Part shown: one piece after another, positions 12,601 through 22,478 of the stretch
Layout: each line of letters starts with the position of its first letter
Numbering within the stretch: position 1 is the first letter of the stretch
Assembly (NCBI GenBank): GCA_019828595.1
Contig: JAHQRK010000017.1
Span: forward strand, 1,364,001-1,428,000
Length of the DNA: 64,000 nucleotides
Source of the DNA: Aphanomyces cochlioides
Taxonomy: Eukaryota > Oomycota > Saprolegniomycetes > Saprolegniales > Verrucalvaceae
Reading direction: 5' to 3'
The notes under the pieces: model-generated
What the model was told of the DNA's origin: nothing
What the model saw: the letters and a program-made list of their open reading frames with translations, nothing else
The model's database searches: none
Translations under genes and position numbers: made by a program

Positions 12601-13525
12601 CTTGGCCCTCACGTATCTCTTCTCCAACATGGTTTACGTCGAATTCATCATTGTCCTCTGGACACAAATTGAAACATCGATGGTGAGCCCTGAGCGTATT
12701 GCACAATATGCTACGATTGAAAGCGAAGCGCCTCGAGTGATTTCAGGAGCTGTAGCCAAGGAATGGCCGACAAATGGCGACATTCGGTTCGAGAACGTGG
12801 ACTTTCGCTACAAGGAGAACGATCCACTTGTGCTCAAAGACATCAACGTGCATATTCGGTCGGGCGAAAAGATCGGCATCGTTGGTCGTACTGGTGCTGG
12901 CAAATCGAGTTTGACCATGGCTCTTTTCAGGATCAATGAAGTGGCGACTGGTAGAATCATGATTGATGGCGTCGACATATCCAAAGTTGGTGTCAAAACG
13001 CTGCGCAGTGCGATTGCTATCATTCCCCAAACGCCTGTTCTATTCAAAGGCCCACTTCGGAATTACTTGGATCCTTTTGGTGAATACACCGACGATGATT
13101 TGTGGTCGGCGCTGCAAAAGGTGAAATTGGTCGATCGGATCTCCAGCGTGGAGGGTAAATTGGACAGTCCTGTCGAAGAGAATGGCGAAAACTTCAGCGT
13201 GGGTGAACGGCAAATGCTGTGCATGGCTCGAGCGTTGCTTCGCCAGGCTCGCATTGTCGTGTTGGATGAAGCAACGGCGGCCATTGACCACGAAACGGAC
13301 CAAAACTTGCAACGCGTGATCCGCTCTGAATTTGCATCCTCGACGGTGCTGACCATTGCTCATCGATTGGACACAGTTTTGGACTCGGATAAAATCCTCG
13401 TCTTCGATCAAGGCCGTCTCGTCCAGAGTGATGTCCCCAAGGCGTTGCTTGACCAAGGCAGTGGCATCTTCTTTGATTTATGCTCCGAAGGCGGCTACTT
13501 GGACAAAGTTGTGGAGCAGCAGTAA
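9674..13525 (+). CDS. ABCC-type (MRP) ABC exporter, copy 2
   Basis: Intronless, 1283 residues, same TMD1-NBD1-TMD2-NBD2 plan as copy 1. NBD1 shows GSVGEGKSS, LSGGQKARVS and FILDSPLSAVDA; NBD2 shows GRTGAGKSS, FSVGERQ and VVLDEATAAID. The N-terminus MYQSVASS matches MAYQS of copy 1. The reading frame is open back to a GTG at 9665, but the first ATG is 9674, which fits a eukaryotic start. NBD1 again has Ser where the catalytic Glu would be. It is closest to copy 1 by eye (shared NMTIRENILFGKPYDRVKYN, closely similar TMDs), so the two look like a tandem duplication, yet its codon third positions are much less GC-rich. No frame disruptions are seen, so it is probably functional. Confidence 0.95.
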   Translation: MYQSVASSDKVKPRENPRTQAGLFSRLFYTWSTPLLKTSNERTLEKEDLWPVESEYASEHVSEAFDVSYLATNSIPRTIFAIYGWELASSAFMQAMNVLSMVAGPVMIQQVLLAMESTGSFDFVATSKLVGAFFVLRVVAAVCSSHASLLTQLVAIKVTTALQHLLFRKTIRLSAASRRDKTAGEIANMFSADIQTLLMFATASNNVILSPLQILITLYLLYGVLGWAAFVALTVIVLGLFGNAFSSKNVHATYGRLAVARDVRMKSINEVFGAMQIIKMNSWEEEFADKIKTERAVELKDLTYFAYIAAWTIVVMYLGPALVSITSFGTYTLILQEPLPASKLFTALSLFNTIRQPMYQLPQVSMRLAQALVALNRFKEFLDLPEQDSSRVLTPTNIDAGALNLYRKENVAIAVEDATIGWDADKPLFQNANFRIKRGEFVVVHGSVGEGKSSLCSALLGDVDNLSGTIFVDGRVAFFSQQSWIQNMTIRENILFGKPYDRVKYNRVIEACALTADLAQFPAGDRTEIGQKGVNLSGGQKARVSLARACYSDADIFILDSPLSAVDAIVQNEIFTKCFLGLLRNKTILLVTHSLDIIDSKFMDGTIEVKGGNLVQRKVDREDHPVVVEPLSNSFGKPDEPVGDDSVVAETHEDLLSPALAIDGPLFTPLDPSSIQLFNEPNSGQFVDEEESSSGQISSQVYQSYFRAVGGWPTLLGIVSASCVWQTLMLTSDLWLNTWSNTAAFTTPQEFTHQSGYYLGVYSILALVAVLSSFVQCVVTMLAGVAASRSLFDQMTQSLFRAPMRFFDVNPIGRILNRYSNDMTVVDQTLPIVWFNMIPILAIVSFGLGTAMVVIQLYGLAVVPFIYFYILIGQYYVKPTREIERLSKVTKSPLLSLISESIEGVFVIRAFGAKQVARFLRTNARNLDINNEALVAAQVLSQWFTLRVQLTTSFIILVVMSSVVVLRDLLSPGLVGLALTYLFSNMVYVEFIIVLWTQIETSMVSPERIAQYATIESEAPRVISGAVAKEWPTNGDIRFENVDFRYKENDPLVLKDINVHIRSGEKIGIVGRTGAGKSSLTMALFRINEVATGRIMIDGVDISKVGVKTLRSAIAIIPQTPVLFKGPLRNYLDPFGEYTDDDLWSALQKVKLVDRISSVEGKLDSPVEENGENFSVGERQMLCMARALLRQARIVVLDEATAAIDHETDQNLQRVIRSEFASSTVLTIAHRLDTVLDSDKILVFDQGRLVQSDVPKALLDQGSGIFFDLCSEGGYLDKVVEQQ

Positions 13526-14430
13526 TTCAATTCGTGTTTATACCCTCCCTCTTGTCGAGTTTCAAGTCGTTGACGGAGGATTTATCGTGCAAATGTAAAA
13601 CAGCAATGGATGGCCCCTTGCAGTGCTTTTCTGCGACGACAAGACTTGTCGCCTTGTTGCATCCATGTGTACAGTAAACCCAGATGGAGCTCTTCCAGCC
13701 TGTATTAGTAAAGCGTGCCAGCCGCTCGAAATCCATGGAACTTCCCTTCCATGGGGGTGATATTCACCAGAGGCGCCGACGACCATCCATGTCATTCCGG
13801 CTTGTTCCGAGCTCGAAATGGCCTTTGATGATTGCTTGGCAAGTGCGACAAGACCACGCGTGTAAGACAAGAGTCCAACTGCTCGGTTAGTTAGCTCGGG
13901 ATTTTCGCACTCTGTACTGTGCCGCACTCACACTGTCAATGCATATACACCCTCTATCGCTCGATTCACGGAAGTACAGCATTCCCATGCGCCTCTTCTC
14001 ACCTGCCCTCTTGTTTACAGCCTGTCATCGAGAAGTCAAACCGCATGGCATTATGGAGGTAATGGAGAGTTTTTCAGAAGATTTTTTTTAGATGATCGAG
14101 AGCTAGCTGGTGTTGTCGAGTCAAACGACAGGCCATGTAGCGTCGCTTTGTGTGGATGCATGCATGAGCTTGGATTTGAAGTGTACAACTGCGTCGAGTT
14201 GTCGGCGAGTGATTAGAGTCTTGACATGGGAAGGACTTCCCTGTTGTTCCATGTGGAATCATCACAAACACACGTTTATCACAAGTACCCAGTGAGTTTT
14301 GTCCCATGATACCATGTGAAGTTGTGTATATCCCAGTATTCAACGTGTATTTCACCTTGACAACCATGCAAAAATCAGAGAAATCTGTTCATTTTTGAAT
14401 TTGCACGCGACCCGTCTCGTGTCCACTCCA
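13526..14430. other. Intergenic region between ABCC copies 2 and 3
   Basis: About 0.9 kb with no supported gene, repeat or RNA. It must hold the 3' UTR of copy 2 and the promoter of copy 3; no specific element was recognised. Confidence 0.5.
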
Positions 14431-17400
14431 ATGGGAGGACCGACGTATCAATCGCTCGCCTCGAATCCCCCAGTGGTCTCGCAAGAGCATCCTCTCATCT
14501 CTGCGTCAGGTATCTCCAAGCTCTTCTTCTCATGGGCGACGCCTATTCTCAGTCTTGGTAACAACCGACAGCTCGATCTGACGGATCTCTGGCCGCTTGA
14601 AGCTGAAAATGAATGCCGTGTCGTGAGTGAAGTTTTTGAACCGACGTTTCAGCGATCGCGATCTATCTTCTGGACGATTGCCGTGACGTTCTGGTGGCGA
14701 TTTGCCTTCGTGGGTCTTTTACAAATCGGAAATGTGTTGGGGACACTCTATGGACCGATCGTGTTGAAGCAAATTCTTACCGCCATGGAAGCCAACGCAT
14801 TTGATCTCCAGTATATTTTGAAGCTGATTGTGTCTCTATTTGCAGTCCGTGTTGTCTCGGCGCTCCTCTCTGCTCACTCAAATCTTCAAGCTCAGCTAAT
14901 CGCTGTAAAAATCACGTCGGCACTTCAACACCTCCTCTTCCAAAAGTCGCTTCATTTGGATGCGAAATTCCGCCGTGAAAAGACTGCTGGTGAAATCTCC
15001 AACATGTTTTCCAACGATATTCAGTGGATTATCAATTTTGCCATCTTTGCCAACCAACTCTGGATTGTTCCGTTCCAAGTTGTCTTGACGCTTATCATGC
15101 TTTACAATGTCATCGGGTGGGCAACCTTTGTCGGTGCAGCTGTCATTGTGATCAATCTTATGATGAATCAAGTCATCGTCGTGGCGATTCGCAATGGATT
15201 TGAAGAGCTCATGAAACACAAGGACAATCGCATGAAGACGATCAACGAAGTGTTTGGCGCCATGCAAATTATCAAGCTCAACGCGTGGGAAGAAAAATTC
15301 GCGGAAAAAATTGCCGTCGAACGCAAGACGGAACTCGAGTCGCTCTGGCGCATCTTTGTCCGATTTACCATCAGCATCGTTGTGCTTTACCTAGGACCAG
15401 CTCTCGTCACGATCGCGTCATTCGCCACGTACACTTTGATCATGCGAGAATCACTGCCTGCTTCGAAGCTTTTCACAGCTCTCAGTCTCTTTACTCTTCT
15501 GAAATACCCCATGCTTACATTGCCAAACATTATCGCGAGTCTCCTGCAAGCTCTTGTGGCACTGAAGCGCTTCATGGAATTTTTTGACATGGATGATCGC
15601 GACCCAACTCAAGTGGCGACGCCAAAGACTGTGGATGCTGAAACGCTAAAGGATCTTGCTGCCCAGAACATCGACATTCAAGTCCAAGACGCAACTTTTG
15701 GCTGGGATGCGACCAAGCCTTTGTTTGACAAAGTTAATTTGACTGTCAAGCGTGGCGAATTTGTCGTCATCCATGGCTCAGTAGGTGAAGGCAAGACGTC
15801 TCTCTGCTCTGCATTCTTGGGTGAAATGGAAAAATACAGTGGCTCAGTTTTCATCGGAGGACAAGTCGCGTATTTTTCCCAGCAGGCATGGATTCAAAAC
15901 ATGACCGTCCGCGAGAATATTCTCTTCGGCAAACCTTACGACCGCGTGAAGTACAACCGAGTGATTGAAGCTTGCGCGCTCACAAAAGACTTGACACTCT
16001 TTTCTGCTGGCGATCGAACTGAGCTTGGCCAGAAGGGTGTCAACTTGTCTGGAGGTCAAAAAGCTCGCATTAGTCTGGCGCGAGCCTGCTACAGTGATGC
16101 CGACATTTTCATCTTGGACTCTCCGTTGTCTGCCGTCGATGCGATCGTGCAAAATGAAACCTTCACCAAGTGCTTCCTCAGCTTGCTTCGAAACAAGACT
16201 GTTGTGCTCGTGACACACTCGCCAGAAATTGTTGCTTCCAAGTATATTGACCGCCTGATTGAAATCAAGGATGGCAAATTGATCGAAACTGTTGTGGCAA
16301 GTGAAAGAGAAAGCCATCCTTTTCTCGTTCAACCTCTTGTCGCTCGACGTGGCTACACTGCCCAGACTGACGATGATACTGATTCTTTGGACGATCATCC
16401 AAGCCATGCTATTGGTGACCATGCGATGCTTGTGTCGCCATCTGTCACGACACCACTCCCTCTCAATTACGATGGTTTTGCCTTCACACCGCTTGACCCG
16501 TCGTCCATGCAAACGTATGAAGAACCTGTGTCCGGCAAGCTGGTGCTAGATGAAGAACGATCATCGGGACGCGTATCCTCTGAAGTGTTTCAAGGTTATT
16601 TGAATGCTTCCGGTGGTTGGCTCGCATTTTGGTATTTAATTTTTGTGTTGGCGATTTGGCAAGTTTTGATGGTTTCAAGCGACTTGTGGTTGAGTTACTG
16701 GAGTAGCACGGCAACCCAAGTGACCCAACAAGAATTTTTGGATCAGTCGGGCTATTATCTTGGTATCTACACACTGGTCTCTCTAGCTGGGGTCTTTTCT
16801 ACTGTGCTTCGATCCCTTGCTGTGTATGAATCAGGCATCAAAGCGTCGCAAATTCTCTTTGACCAAATGACTCAAGCTTTATTGCGTGCTCCGATGAAAT
16901 TTTTCGACACCAACCCTATTGGACGTATTCTCAACCGATACAGCAATGACATGAACACAATCGACACGCAAATTCCGTTGACGATTGGTGGCGTCTCTTC
17001 GGCCTTCTTCCTTGCTGTGTGCACGCTGGGAACGACAATTTACATGACTGGTATTGTGGGTTTCTTCTTCCTTCCGCTCATGTACCTCTACATCATGATT
17101 GGAAAATTCTACGTCCAACCTGCCCGAGAAATGGAGCGTGTGAACAAGACGACCAAGTCTCCACTACTCAATTTGATCTCCGAAGCCATTGAAGGTGTGC
17201 TTGTGATCCGTGCTTTTGGCGACAAACAAGTGCGCCGTTTCCAACGAATTCATTACCGCAATGTCGACGCCAACAATGAAGCCTTTGTCGCTGCTCAAGT
17301 CATCTCGCAATGGTTTTCTCTCCGCATTCAGCTCACGAGTGCTTTGCTGGTGTTTACAATTTCGCTCGCCCTTGTCTTCATGCGAGACTACCTCACCCCT

Positions 17401-18330
17401 GGTCTCATTGGCCTCTCCTTGAATTATCTCTTCTCTAGCTTGGGCTTCTTTGAGTACATCATTAGCGCTTGGTCGCAACTTGAAACTTCCATGATCGGAC
17501 CTGAACGTGTCACTGAGTATGCTCAAGTTGAGCCTGAAGCTCCTCGTGTGATTTCGGGTGCTGTTGCCAAGACTTGGCCTACCAAAGGCGATATTCAATT
17601 TGAAAACATGGGTTTCCGATACAAGGAGAACGACCCTCTAGTCCTCAAAGAAGTCAATGTGCACATCCAATCGGGAGAAAAGATTGGTATCGTTGGCCGC
17701 ACTGGCGCTGGCAAGTCGAGTTTGACCATGGCTCTCTTTCGAATCAATGAGCTGGCTACCGGAACGATCAAGATTGACGGTGTGGATATCTCTCAAGTCG
17801 GTGTTAAGACCCTCCGCAGTGCTATTGCCATCATTCCCCAGACACCCGTGCTGTTTAAAGGCACGCTGCGCAACTACTTAGATCCGTTTGGCGAATATAC
17901 CGAAGATGATTTGTGGTCATGCTTGCAAAAGGTCAGGCTGGTCGACCGCATCTCAAACGTGGATGGCAAATTGGATAGTCCCGTCGAAGAAAACGGTGAA
18001 AATTTCAGTGTGGGTGAGCGCCAAATGTTGTGCATGGCTCGAGCATTGTTGCGACAGGCTCGCATTGTCGTCATGGATGAAGCCACTGCTGCCATTGACC
18101 ACGAAACTGACCAAAATCTCCAACGCGTGATCCGAACAGAGTTTGCATCGTCGACAGTACTGACCATTGCTCATCGATTGGACACCGTTTTGGATTGCGA
18201 TCGTATTCTTGTCTTTGACCAAGGTCGACTTGCACAATGCGACGCCCCAAAGGCTTTGATCGGTCAAGGCGGTGGCATTTTCTTTGAACTCTGCTCTGAA
18301 GGCGGGTACTTGAACAAAATCATAGAGTAG
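14431..18330 (+). CDS. ABCC-type (MRP) ABC exporter, copy 3
   Basis: Intronless, 1299 residues, full ABCC exporter without TMD0. The N-terminus MGGPTYQSLASN is followed by the family motif KLFFSWATPIL. NBD1 Walker A reads GSVGEGKTS (Thr instead of Ser), the signature is LSGGQKARIS, and Walker B is FILDSPLSAVDA with Ser at the catalytic position. NBD2 is canonical (GRTGAGKSS, FSVGERQ, VVMDEATAAID, H-loop TIAHRLDTV). The open frame begins at a TTG at 14395, but the first ATG is 14431. By eye the TMDs resemble copy 4 and pseudogene copy 5 (for example the LNAWEEKFAEK segment) more than copies 1 and 2, so the cluster holds two sub-lineages. Composition is moderate in GC. No disruptions. Confidence 0.95.
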   Translation: MGGPTYQSLASNPPVVSQEHPLISASGISKLFFSWATPILSLGNNRQLDLTDLWPLEAENECRVVSEVFEPTFQRSRSIFWTIAVTFWWRFAFVGLLQIGNVLGTLYGPIVLKQILTAMEANAFDLQYILKLIVSLFAVRVVSALLSAHSNLQAQLIAVKITSALQHLLFQKSLHLDAKFRREKTAGEISNMFSNDIQWIINFAIFANQLWIVPFQVVLTLIMLYNVIGWATFVGAAVIVINLMMNQVIVVAIRNGFEELMKHKDNRMKTINEVFGAMQIIKLNAWEEKFAEKIAVERKTELESLWRIFVRFTISIVVLYLGPALVTIASFATYTLIMRESLPASKLFTALSLFTLLKYPMLTLPNIIASLLQALVALKRFMEFFDMDDRDPTQVATPKTVDAETLKDLAAQNIDIQVQDATFGWDATKPLFDKVNLTVKRGEFVVIHGSVGEGKTSLCSAFLGEMEKYSGSVFIGGQVAYFSQQAWIQNMTVRENILFGKPYDRVKYNRVIEACALTKDLTLFSAGDRTELGQKGVNLSGGQKARISLARACYSDADIFILDSPLSAVDAIVQNETFTKCFLSLLRNKTVVLVTHSPEIVASKYIDRLIEIKDGKLIETVVASERESHPFLVQPLVARRGYTAQTDDDTDSLDDHPSHAIGDHAMLVSPSVTTPLPLNYDGFAFTPLDPSSMQTYEEPVSGKLVLDEERSSGRVSSEVFQGYLNASGGWLAFWYLIFVLAIWQVLMVSSDLWLSYWSSTATQVTQQEFLDQSGYYLGIYTLVSLAGVFSTVLRSLAVYESGIKASQILFDQMTQALLRAPMKFFDTNPIGRILNRYSNDMNTIDTQIPLTIGGVSSAFFLAVCTLGTTIYMTGIVGFFFLPLMYLYIMIGKFYVQPAREMERVNKTTKSPLLNLISEAIEGVLVIRAFGDKQVRRFQRIHYRNVDANNEAFVAAQVISQWFSLRIQLTSALLVFTISLALVFMRDYLTPGLIGLSLNYLFSSLGFFEYIISAWSQLETSMIGPERVTEYAQVEPEAPRVISGAVAKTWPTKGDIQFENMGFRYKENDPLVLKEVNVHIQSGEKIGIVGRTGAGKSSLTMALFRINELATGTIKIDGVDISQVGVKTLRSAIAIIPQTPVLFKGTLRNYLDPFGEYTEDDLWSCLQKVRLVDRISNVDGKLDSPVEENGENFSVGERQMLCMARALLRQARIVVMDEATAAIDHETDQNLQRVIRTEFASSTVLTIAHRLDTVLDCDRILVFDQGRLAQCDAPKALIGQGGGIFFELCSEGGYLNKIIE

Positions 18331-19934
18331 TTAGTTAGCACGTGTAGTCTCTTGGATCGTAATCTATGTACAAATGAAACCACACATGGAAATCGAGTCT
18401 GCAGAGATTTCCAATCTCCATGGAAGGTCCATCTGGACCAAAGTGATGTCGTTCCAATTACCTATTGATTTCAATGTCTTCTCAGACACCAGAGTTGGAG
18501 CTACAAGTTTGAATTACGTCATTACGAGTCATGCTGGTGCCGATATCCTAACAACATCTTGCTCCTGTCGAGTTTGAGCATTTTGCACTAGTTTCCAAGA
18601 GGATAAGTTTATGATATCCCAAATGCAATATAATTGGCTGAAAATATATACATATGAAATAATTTTAGCCAATAGAATACTGTTATTTAATGTCAATTGT
18701 ATCGACTCTCACTGGTAACGAGAGCAACGTAGGCACAGCTTTGATGATCTATCGCTATAATTTATGGACTACAATGAGTCTATAAGCAGCTAACTACTAC
18801 GTACAGTGCTCCCATTGTGTTCGCCTCTTCCAATTTTGATAATTAATGTCAGGGTATTATGCTTAAATACATTACATTTCAAAGGAACTCTTAAATATAA
18901 TATTATCATTATGGCAAATTCACGTATAAATACTTTACCAGCCATTTGCAACCGAAGTTGTAAATCTCAAATTTCTAGAATTCTGATTGGCTGTTTCTCT
19001 TTTTTACACTGTACCATCCACAAAAATCCATGGTACATTTGCTGCAGATCCATGTTCGATTTGCAACAAAGGTTGCAGTGAGAGTTGCATCATTCGAAGC
19101 GTTTTGCAACCCTGATGTATACTCAAACTAATTCATTATACACGGGTTGCAAACCGGCAACGGTATTTGTCGGCACATCTTTGCTTATCAATACATATAT
19201 AGTTTTCCATCAAACACAGCACATAAGCAATGAAATTTTTCGTTTGACATCCATGTGAAGGATGCTTAGCCTCGTAGGGCTTTCGGACAAAAAGGAAGAA
19301 ACGTTTAACACGCCGATTTACAATGTCCACAGCTTAGTCTATCTCAGTTTAGTGCATCCTGATCTTAGGTGTATGGTAGCCATACAGTAGCCAACAGCAT
19401 TATCAATCAAATAAACCCGTGAGTCGTCGTGCTACGCACGACACAACGAGATACGAGCTTTTGTAAATGTAGTAAAGCTAACATGAATACAGTCTCGTGA
19501 ATATGGCCTAGCACAATGACTAGAACACACACTGGATTATCGTCGCAGAAAGACATGACTAAACTTCTTTGCCACTGCCCCCTATGCAAAGGATAGTAAT
19601 CCATGTAGAAAACGATGTCAATGTAACGAGTCTTGAATGGTTGATTTGTTTATGCATCCTACACTAGACCCGATACAATCACATTTGAGGTTTGACGATA
19701 TGGACAGCATTGAGCTTTAGGAAGGGCATGGAGATTTAGAGCGTGTGATGCCTAAAGCTCAATGCCCTTCTTGACTTGGAGATTTAGAGCGTGTGATTCC
19801 TAAAGCTCAAAGTCAATCACGTATATTTTAAGCCAATCAAAATAGGGTTGTACACAGGGTTGCACAAATGACTGGTACGAAGACTGTACTTGGTACTACT
19901 GTATTAATTGATAATATGTGAAAATGTATTTAAT
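18331..19934. other. AT-rich intergenic region
   Basis: No coding sequence recognised in about 1.6 kb. It holds an inverted CCAAT pair (ATTGGCTGAAAAT at 18633-18645 against ATTTTAGCCAAT at 18662-18673), the second copy of the 40-base diverged repeat (18846-18885) and the local repeat at 19707-19810. Confidence 0.5.
19707..19810. repeat. Local direct and inverted repeat
   Basis: Two 33-base direct copies, at 19730-19762 and 19778-19810, differ at one position; both contain GAGATTTAGAGCGTGTGAT followed by CCTAAAGCTCAA. The 15-mer GCATTGAGCTTTAGG at 19707-19721 is the exact reverse complement of 19751-19765. The segment could form a hairpin; origin unknown. Confidence 0.8.
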
Positions 19935-19958
19935 TAAGGGTGCGTCTGGCAAAATATA

Positions 19959-20891
19959 CAGTAAACCTTCAGAATAGTGATATCAATTTTCCGAGTAAAC
20001 TGTATAATATTTCAAAGGATTGCATTTTCACAGTTCTTTCAACGATGATTTAGTTATACGACTTGATATCTCACTATCTTCTTTCCTGTGATATCAAATC
20101 TTGAGAATATAGATTCTAAACTCTTGAGAATATAGTTTGTAAAATCTTTGAGGGAAGGCAACTTATATTTTCATTATAGTCCAATTAATGCATCTGTCGA
20201 CAAGCTCGAACATTTCCTCATCCAATATTTGAGTGTGTGTCCAACAATTTTCTATCGTCCTGTTGGAAACATGCTGCCAATCTTGAGGCTGTAAACTAGG
20301 TGTCGTATTGGGCGGTAGCATTTTGATGGTAACGTTGGACAAGGGGTCACAATGCCATCCTTGAGGATATTCACGATTGTAGACTGTGGGCACGGATGGC
20401 AAGTTGAATGTTTCAAAGGCCCATTGGGCCAATATCTTCTGGGTAAAGCTGCTGTTCGCCTTGTAGTGTCGAATCATTGTCTGTTTCTGCTCTTTGATCA
20501 AGCGGATTCGTTTGGCTTTCATCGTGTCCATTATTGACAAGCCATGCCAGCCACCACGGACTAAAAACTGTGGGTTCGTCGATCACGTCGGCAATCGGTA
20601 CTTCAACCACTGGCTTTGGAGGTGGAGCCACGAGATAGCCACAACGGAAGCGCAACGGCTCCGATTCCTTGAACACTGGCTTCTCCACCTTGTGCACCTC
20701 GCCGTCCATACTCACGGACGCATTGCCACTATTCGCACCACTCTTCTTCTTCCCCTTCTTCGACACCTTGCCTCCCTCGTCGTCGTCCACCTTCTCCGAT
20801 GGCTTGTAATTTGATATCTTTAATTTTGATATGAATATTATTTTTCAAAAATATAGATATTCAGTAGTATCACTATTCTGAAGGTTGACTG
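19959..20891. mobile_element. pogo/Tigger-type element remnant
   Basis: Terminal inverted repeats begin CAGTAAACCTTCAGAATAG at the left and CAGTCAACCTTCAGAATAG (reverse complement) at the right, about 23 bases with one mismatch, and both ends are flanked by TA (19957-19958 and 20892-20893), the target duplication of Tc1/mariner/pogo elements. It lies just inside the left end of the hAT-like element. On the minus strand it carries an internally deleted transposase and, at 20560-20790, a lysine- and proline-rich frame (with KKGKKK and VAPPPKPVVEVP) that resembles no transposase I recognise. Confidence 0.75.
20163..20540 (-). pseudogene. pogo-like transposase, internally deleted
   Basis: The 125-codon frame joins an N-terminal helix-turn-helix typical of CENP-B/pogo transposases (the stretch YKANSSFTQKILAQWAFETF) directly to the end of a DDE domain (the motif LPPNTTPSLQPQDW followed by IENCWTHTQIL). 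The intervening CENP-B-type and catalytic segments, including both first catalytic Asp residues, are absent. The protein cannot be an active transposase. Confidence 0.7.
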
Positions 20892-21384
20892 TATGCCATT
20901 TTCAGCCAAAATGGGATCAACGATTTATGGCATATTCAAAATGGAGGTAAAACCTCCATCTCGTAAAATGGCATTTTGGGAGGCTCCAGTGAGTATATCC
21001 CAACCAAAATATTGGATTTGGAGCAAAACTCTTTGAGATAAACAAGTTCATATTTTGACCAAAATTATTGAATTTGGCCTCAAAATGGCATTTTGGGCCT
21101 ATTTATTGTAATATTTTCGGTTGCCAGACGGGCCCTAAATTTTACAAGATATGAATTATGAAAATTGCACTACTGTACAATGCCCATGTTGGAAAGCCAA
21201 GTGGGCAGGCCTTGGTGATAATATATTTCCTGGACAATATTGTTGGCGTGGTTTGAAGTGTCCAAAAGGTCGGGATTTTATCCCGAACTCACTCTCTGCA
21301 CTCTCAAATCGCGAGAAATTCCGCGACCAGTCATAACTCATTCTTCCAACACCTTCTCCAATCACATCTTTTCTGTGTTCTCCC

Positions 21385-21909
21385 ATGATGGATTCCACCG
21401 AGACTTCCCCCGTCGCGCTCTATCGTGTTCCTGTGTCGAAGAGTGCCAGAGATTTCAAAGGACAGTCATCGTCAGCAAGAAGTGAGCCTCAGATCATTGT
21501 TGGTAACACAGTGGAGGAATGGAAAGACGCTCTGGTGGAGTTCTGTCGACCTCAATGCATTCGTGAAATCATTGTTTCAGAGGTCGATCCGAAATTCAAG
21601 TTTTCTGACGATTCGACCCCTCAAACGAGTGATTTGCACAAGTTTATAGTTGTATACGATTGCAAGAAGTACAAATATCGCTCTCTACAACAAATCACTA
21701 GCTCTATGTTGCAAAAATGGCGGGATGATAGCGTGCTCGCGATAGTTCACAGATACTCCCATAGTATATCAAACTCAAAATTGTGGCAAGCAGCAGAAAA
21801 AGCGTTATTTTCTCCTGCCAGTTCAGATCGAGCTGGAGCTCCCGATATGCAAGCAGTTCTTGAATTGGTACACGATGATGAATGTGTCTTCACTTACTAT
21901 TTATCGTAG
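21385..21909 (+). CDS. Hypothetical protein
   Basis: A 174-codon frame starting at ATG 21385. I recognise no family; the sequence is polar with several Trp and Cys residues and no membrane segment. The stop at 21907 may not be the true end: GT at 21907 begins a plausible 40-base intron (branch-like CACTAAAT, acceptor TTTTCAG ending 21946), after which the frame would run on to about 22026. It may therefore be the first part of one gene with the next entry. Its place next to a transposase fragment raises the possibility that it is transposon cargo. Confidence 0.45.
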   Translation: MMDSTETSPVALYRVPVSKSARDFKGQSSSARSEPQIIVGNTVEEWKDALVEFCRPQCIREIIVSEVDPKFKFSDDSTPQTSDLHKFIVVYDCKKYKYRSLQQITSSMLQKWRDDSVLAIVHRYSHSISNSKLWQAAEKALFSPASSDRAGAPDMQAVLELVHDDECVFTYYLS

Positions 21910-22011
21910 GTCACCACATTGAAATCACTAAATCCTCAATTTTCAGTTCATGTACTGTGCATTTATTGTGGGAATTAAAGCAAACTGTGAATAGGAAAAC
22001 GTGTGGTTTCA

Positions 22012-22478
22012 ATGGGCAGACAAGATCTTGAGAAGCCCCGCTCATACAAGAGACAGCCAGACGCGTGGACAGTACCAGCCAACATGATACATTTGTTTCG
22101 TCTTGCAGCTACAAATTCCGATTTAGAATTGCGTGTTCATCGACAAGTCAATCGTATTGCTTGGCGCGAAAACAAGCGCTCGGCAGACGCTTTAAGTCAT
22201 CTCAGCGACTCATTGAAACGAATCAAAAGGTATTTTTGCCTTTACTTGTAATTACTTTGGAGTGTAGTAATTTTGATGACCGGGTGCTTGAGTTACAGAG
22301 CTCAATCTCTGTCATGTTTGAGGCTTTGAATAGACAATTTGAAGCTGAAATACGCTTTGCACAAACTCGCCGTGACGTGTTGCACGATATGGAGCAAGCA
22401 CATGAACCAATTCCATCAGACGAGTCAGATGAAATTATCAATCACATCCCAAATGTCGAAGACACAGATCATATTTAG
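22012..22478 (+). CDS. Hypothetical protein, two exons
   Basis: Exon 1 22012-22229 and exon 2 22268-22478 join in frame across a 38-base intron (GTATTTTT to GTGTAG), giving 142 residues. The C-terminal half is helical and probably coiled-coil (the segment around LELQSSISVMFEALNRQFEAE) and ends acidic. No known domain recognised. A third frame over 21990-22080 (with VWFQWADKIL) also looks coding, so the 5' end may be longer and join the preceding frame. Function unknown. Confidence 0.45.

Larger units (their letters stand above)
19935..21137. mobile_element. hAT-like non-autonomous element (outer element of a nest)
   Basis: The termini are imperfect inverted repeats: TAAGGGTGCGTCTGGCAA at the left and, as reverse complement at the right, TAGGGCCCGTCTGGCAA. 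Both ends fit the hAT terminal consensus YARNG. No clear 8-bp target duplication remains, so the insertion is old or the exact ends are uncertain. The interior right of the pogo remnant (20894-21110) is AT-rich and contains the phrase AAAATGGCATTTTGGG twice. No hAT transposase is encoded. Confidence 0.5.
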
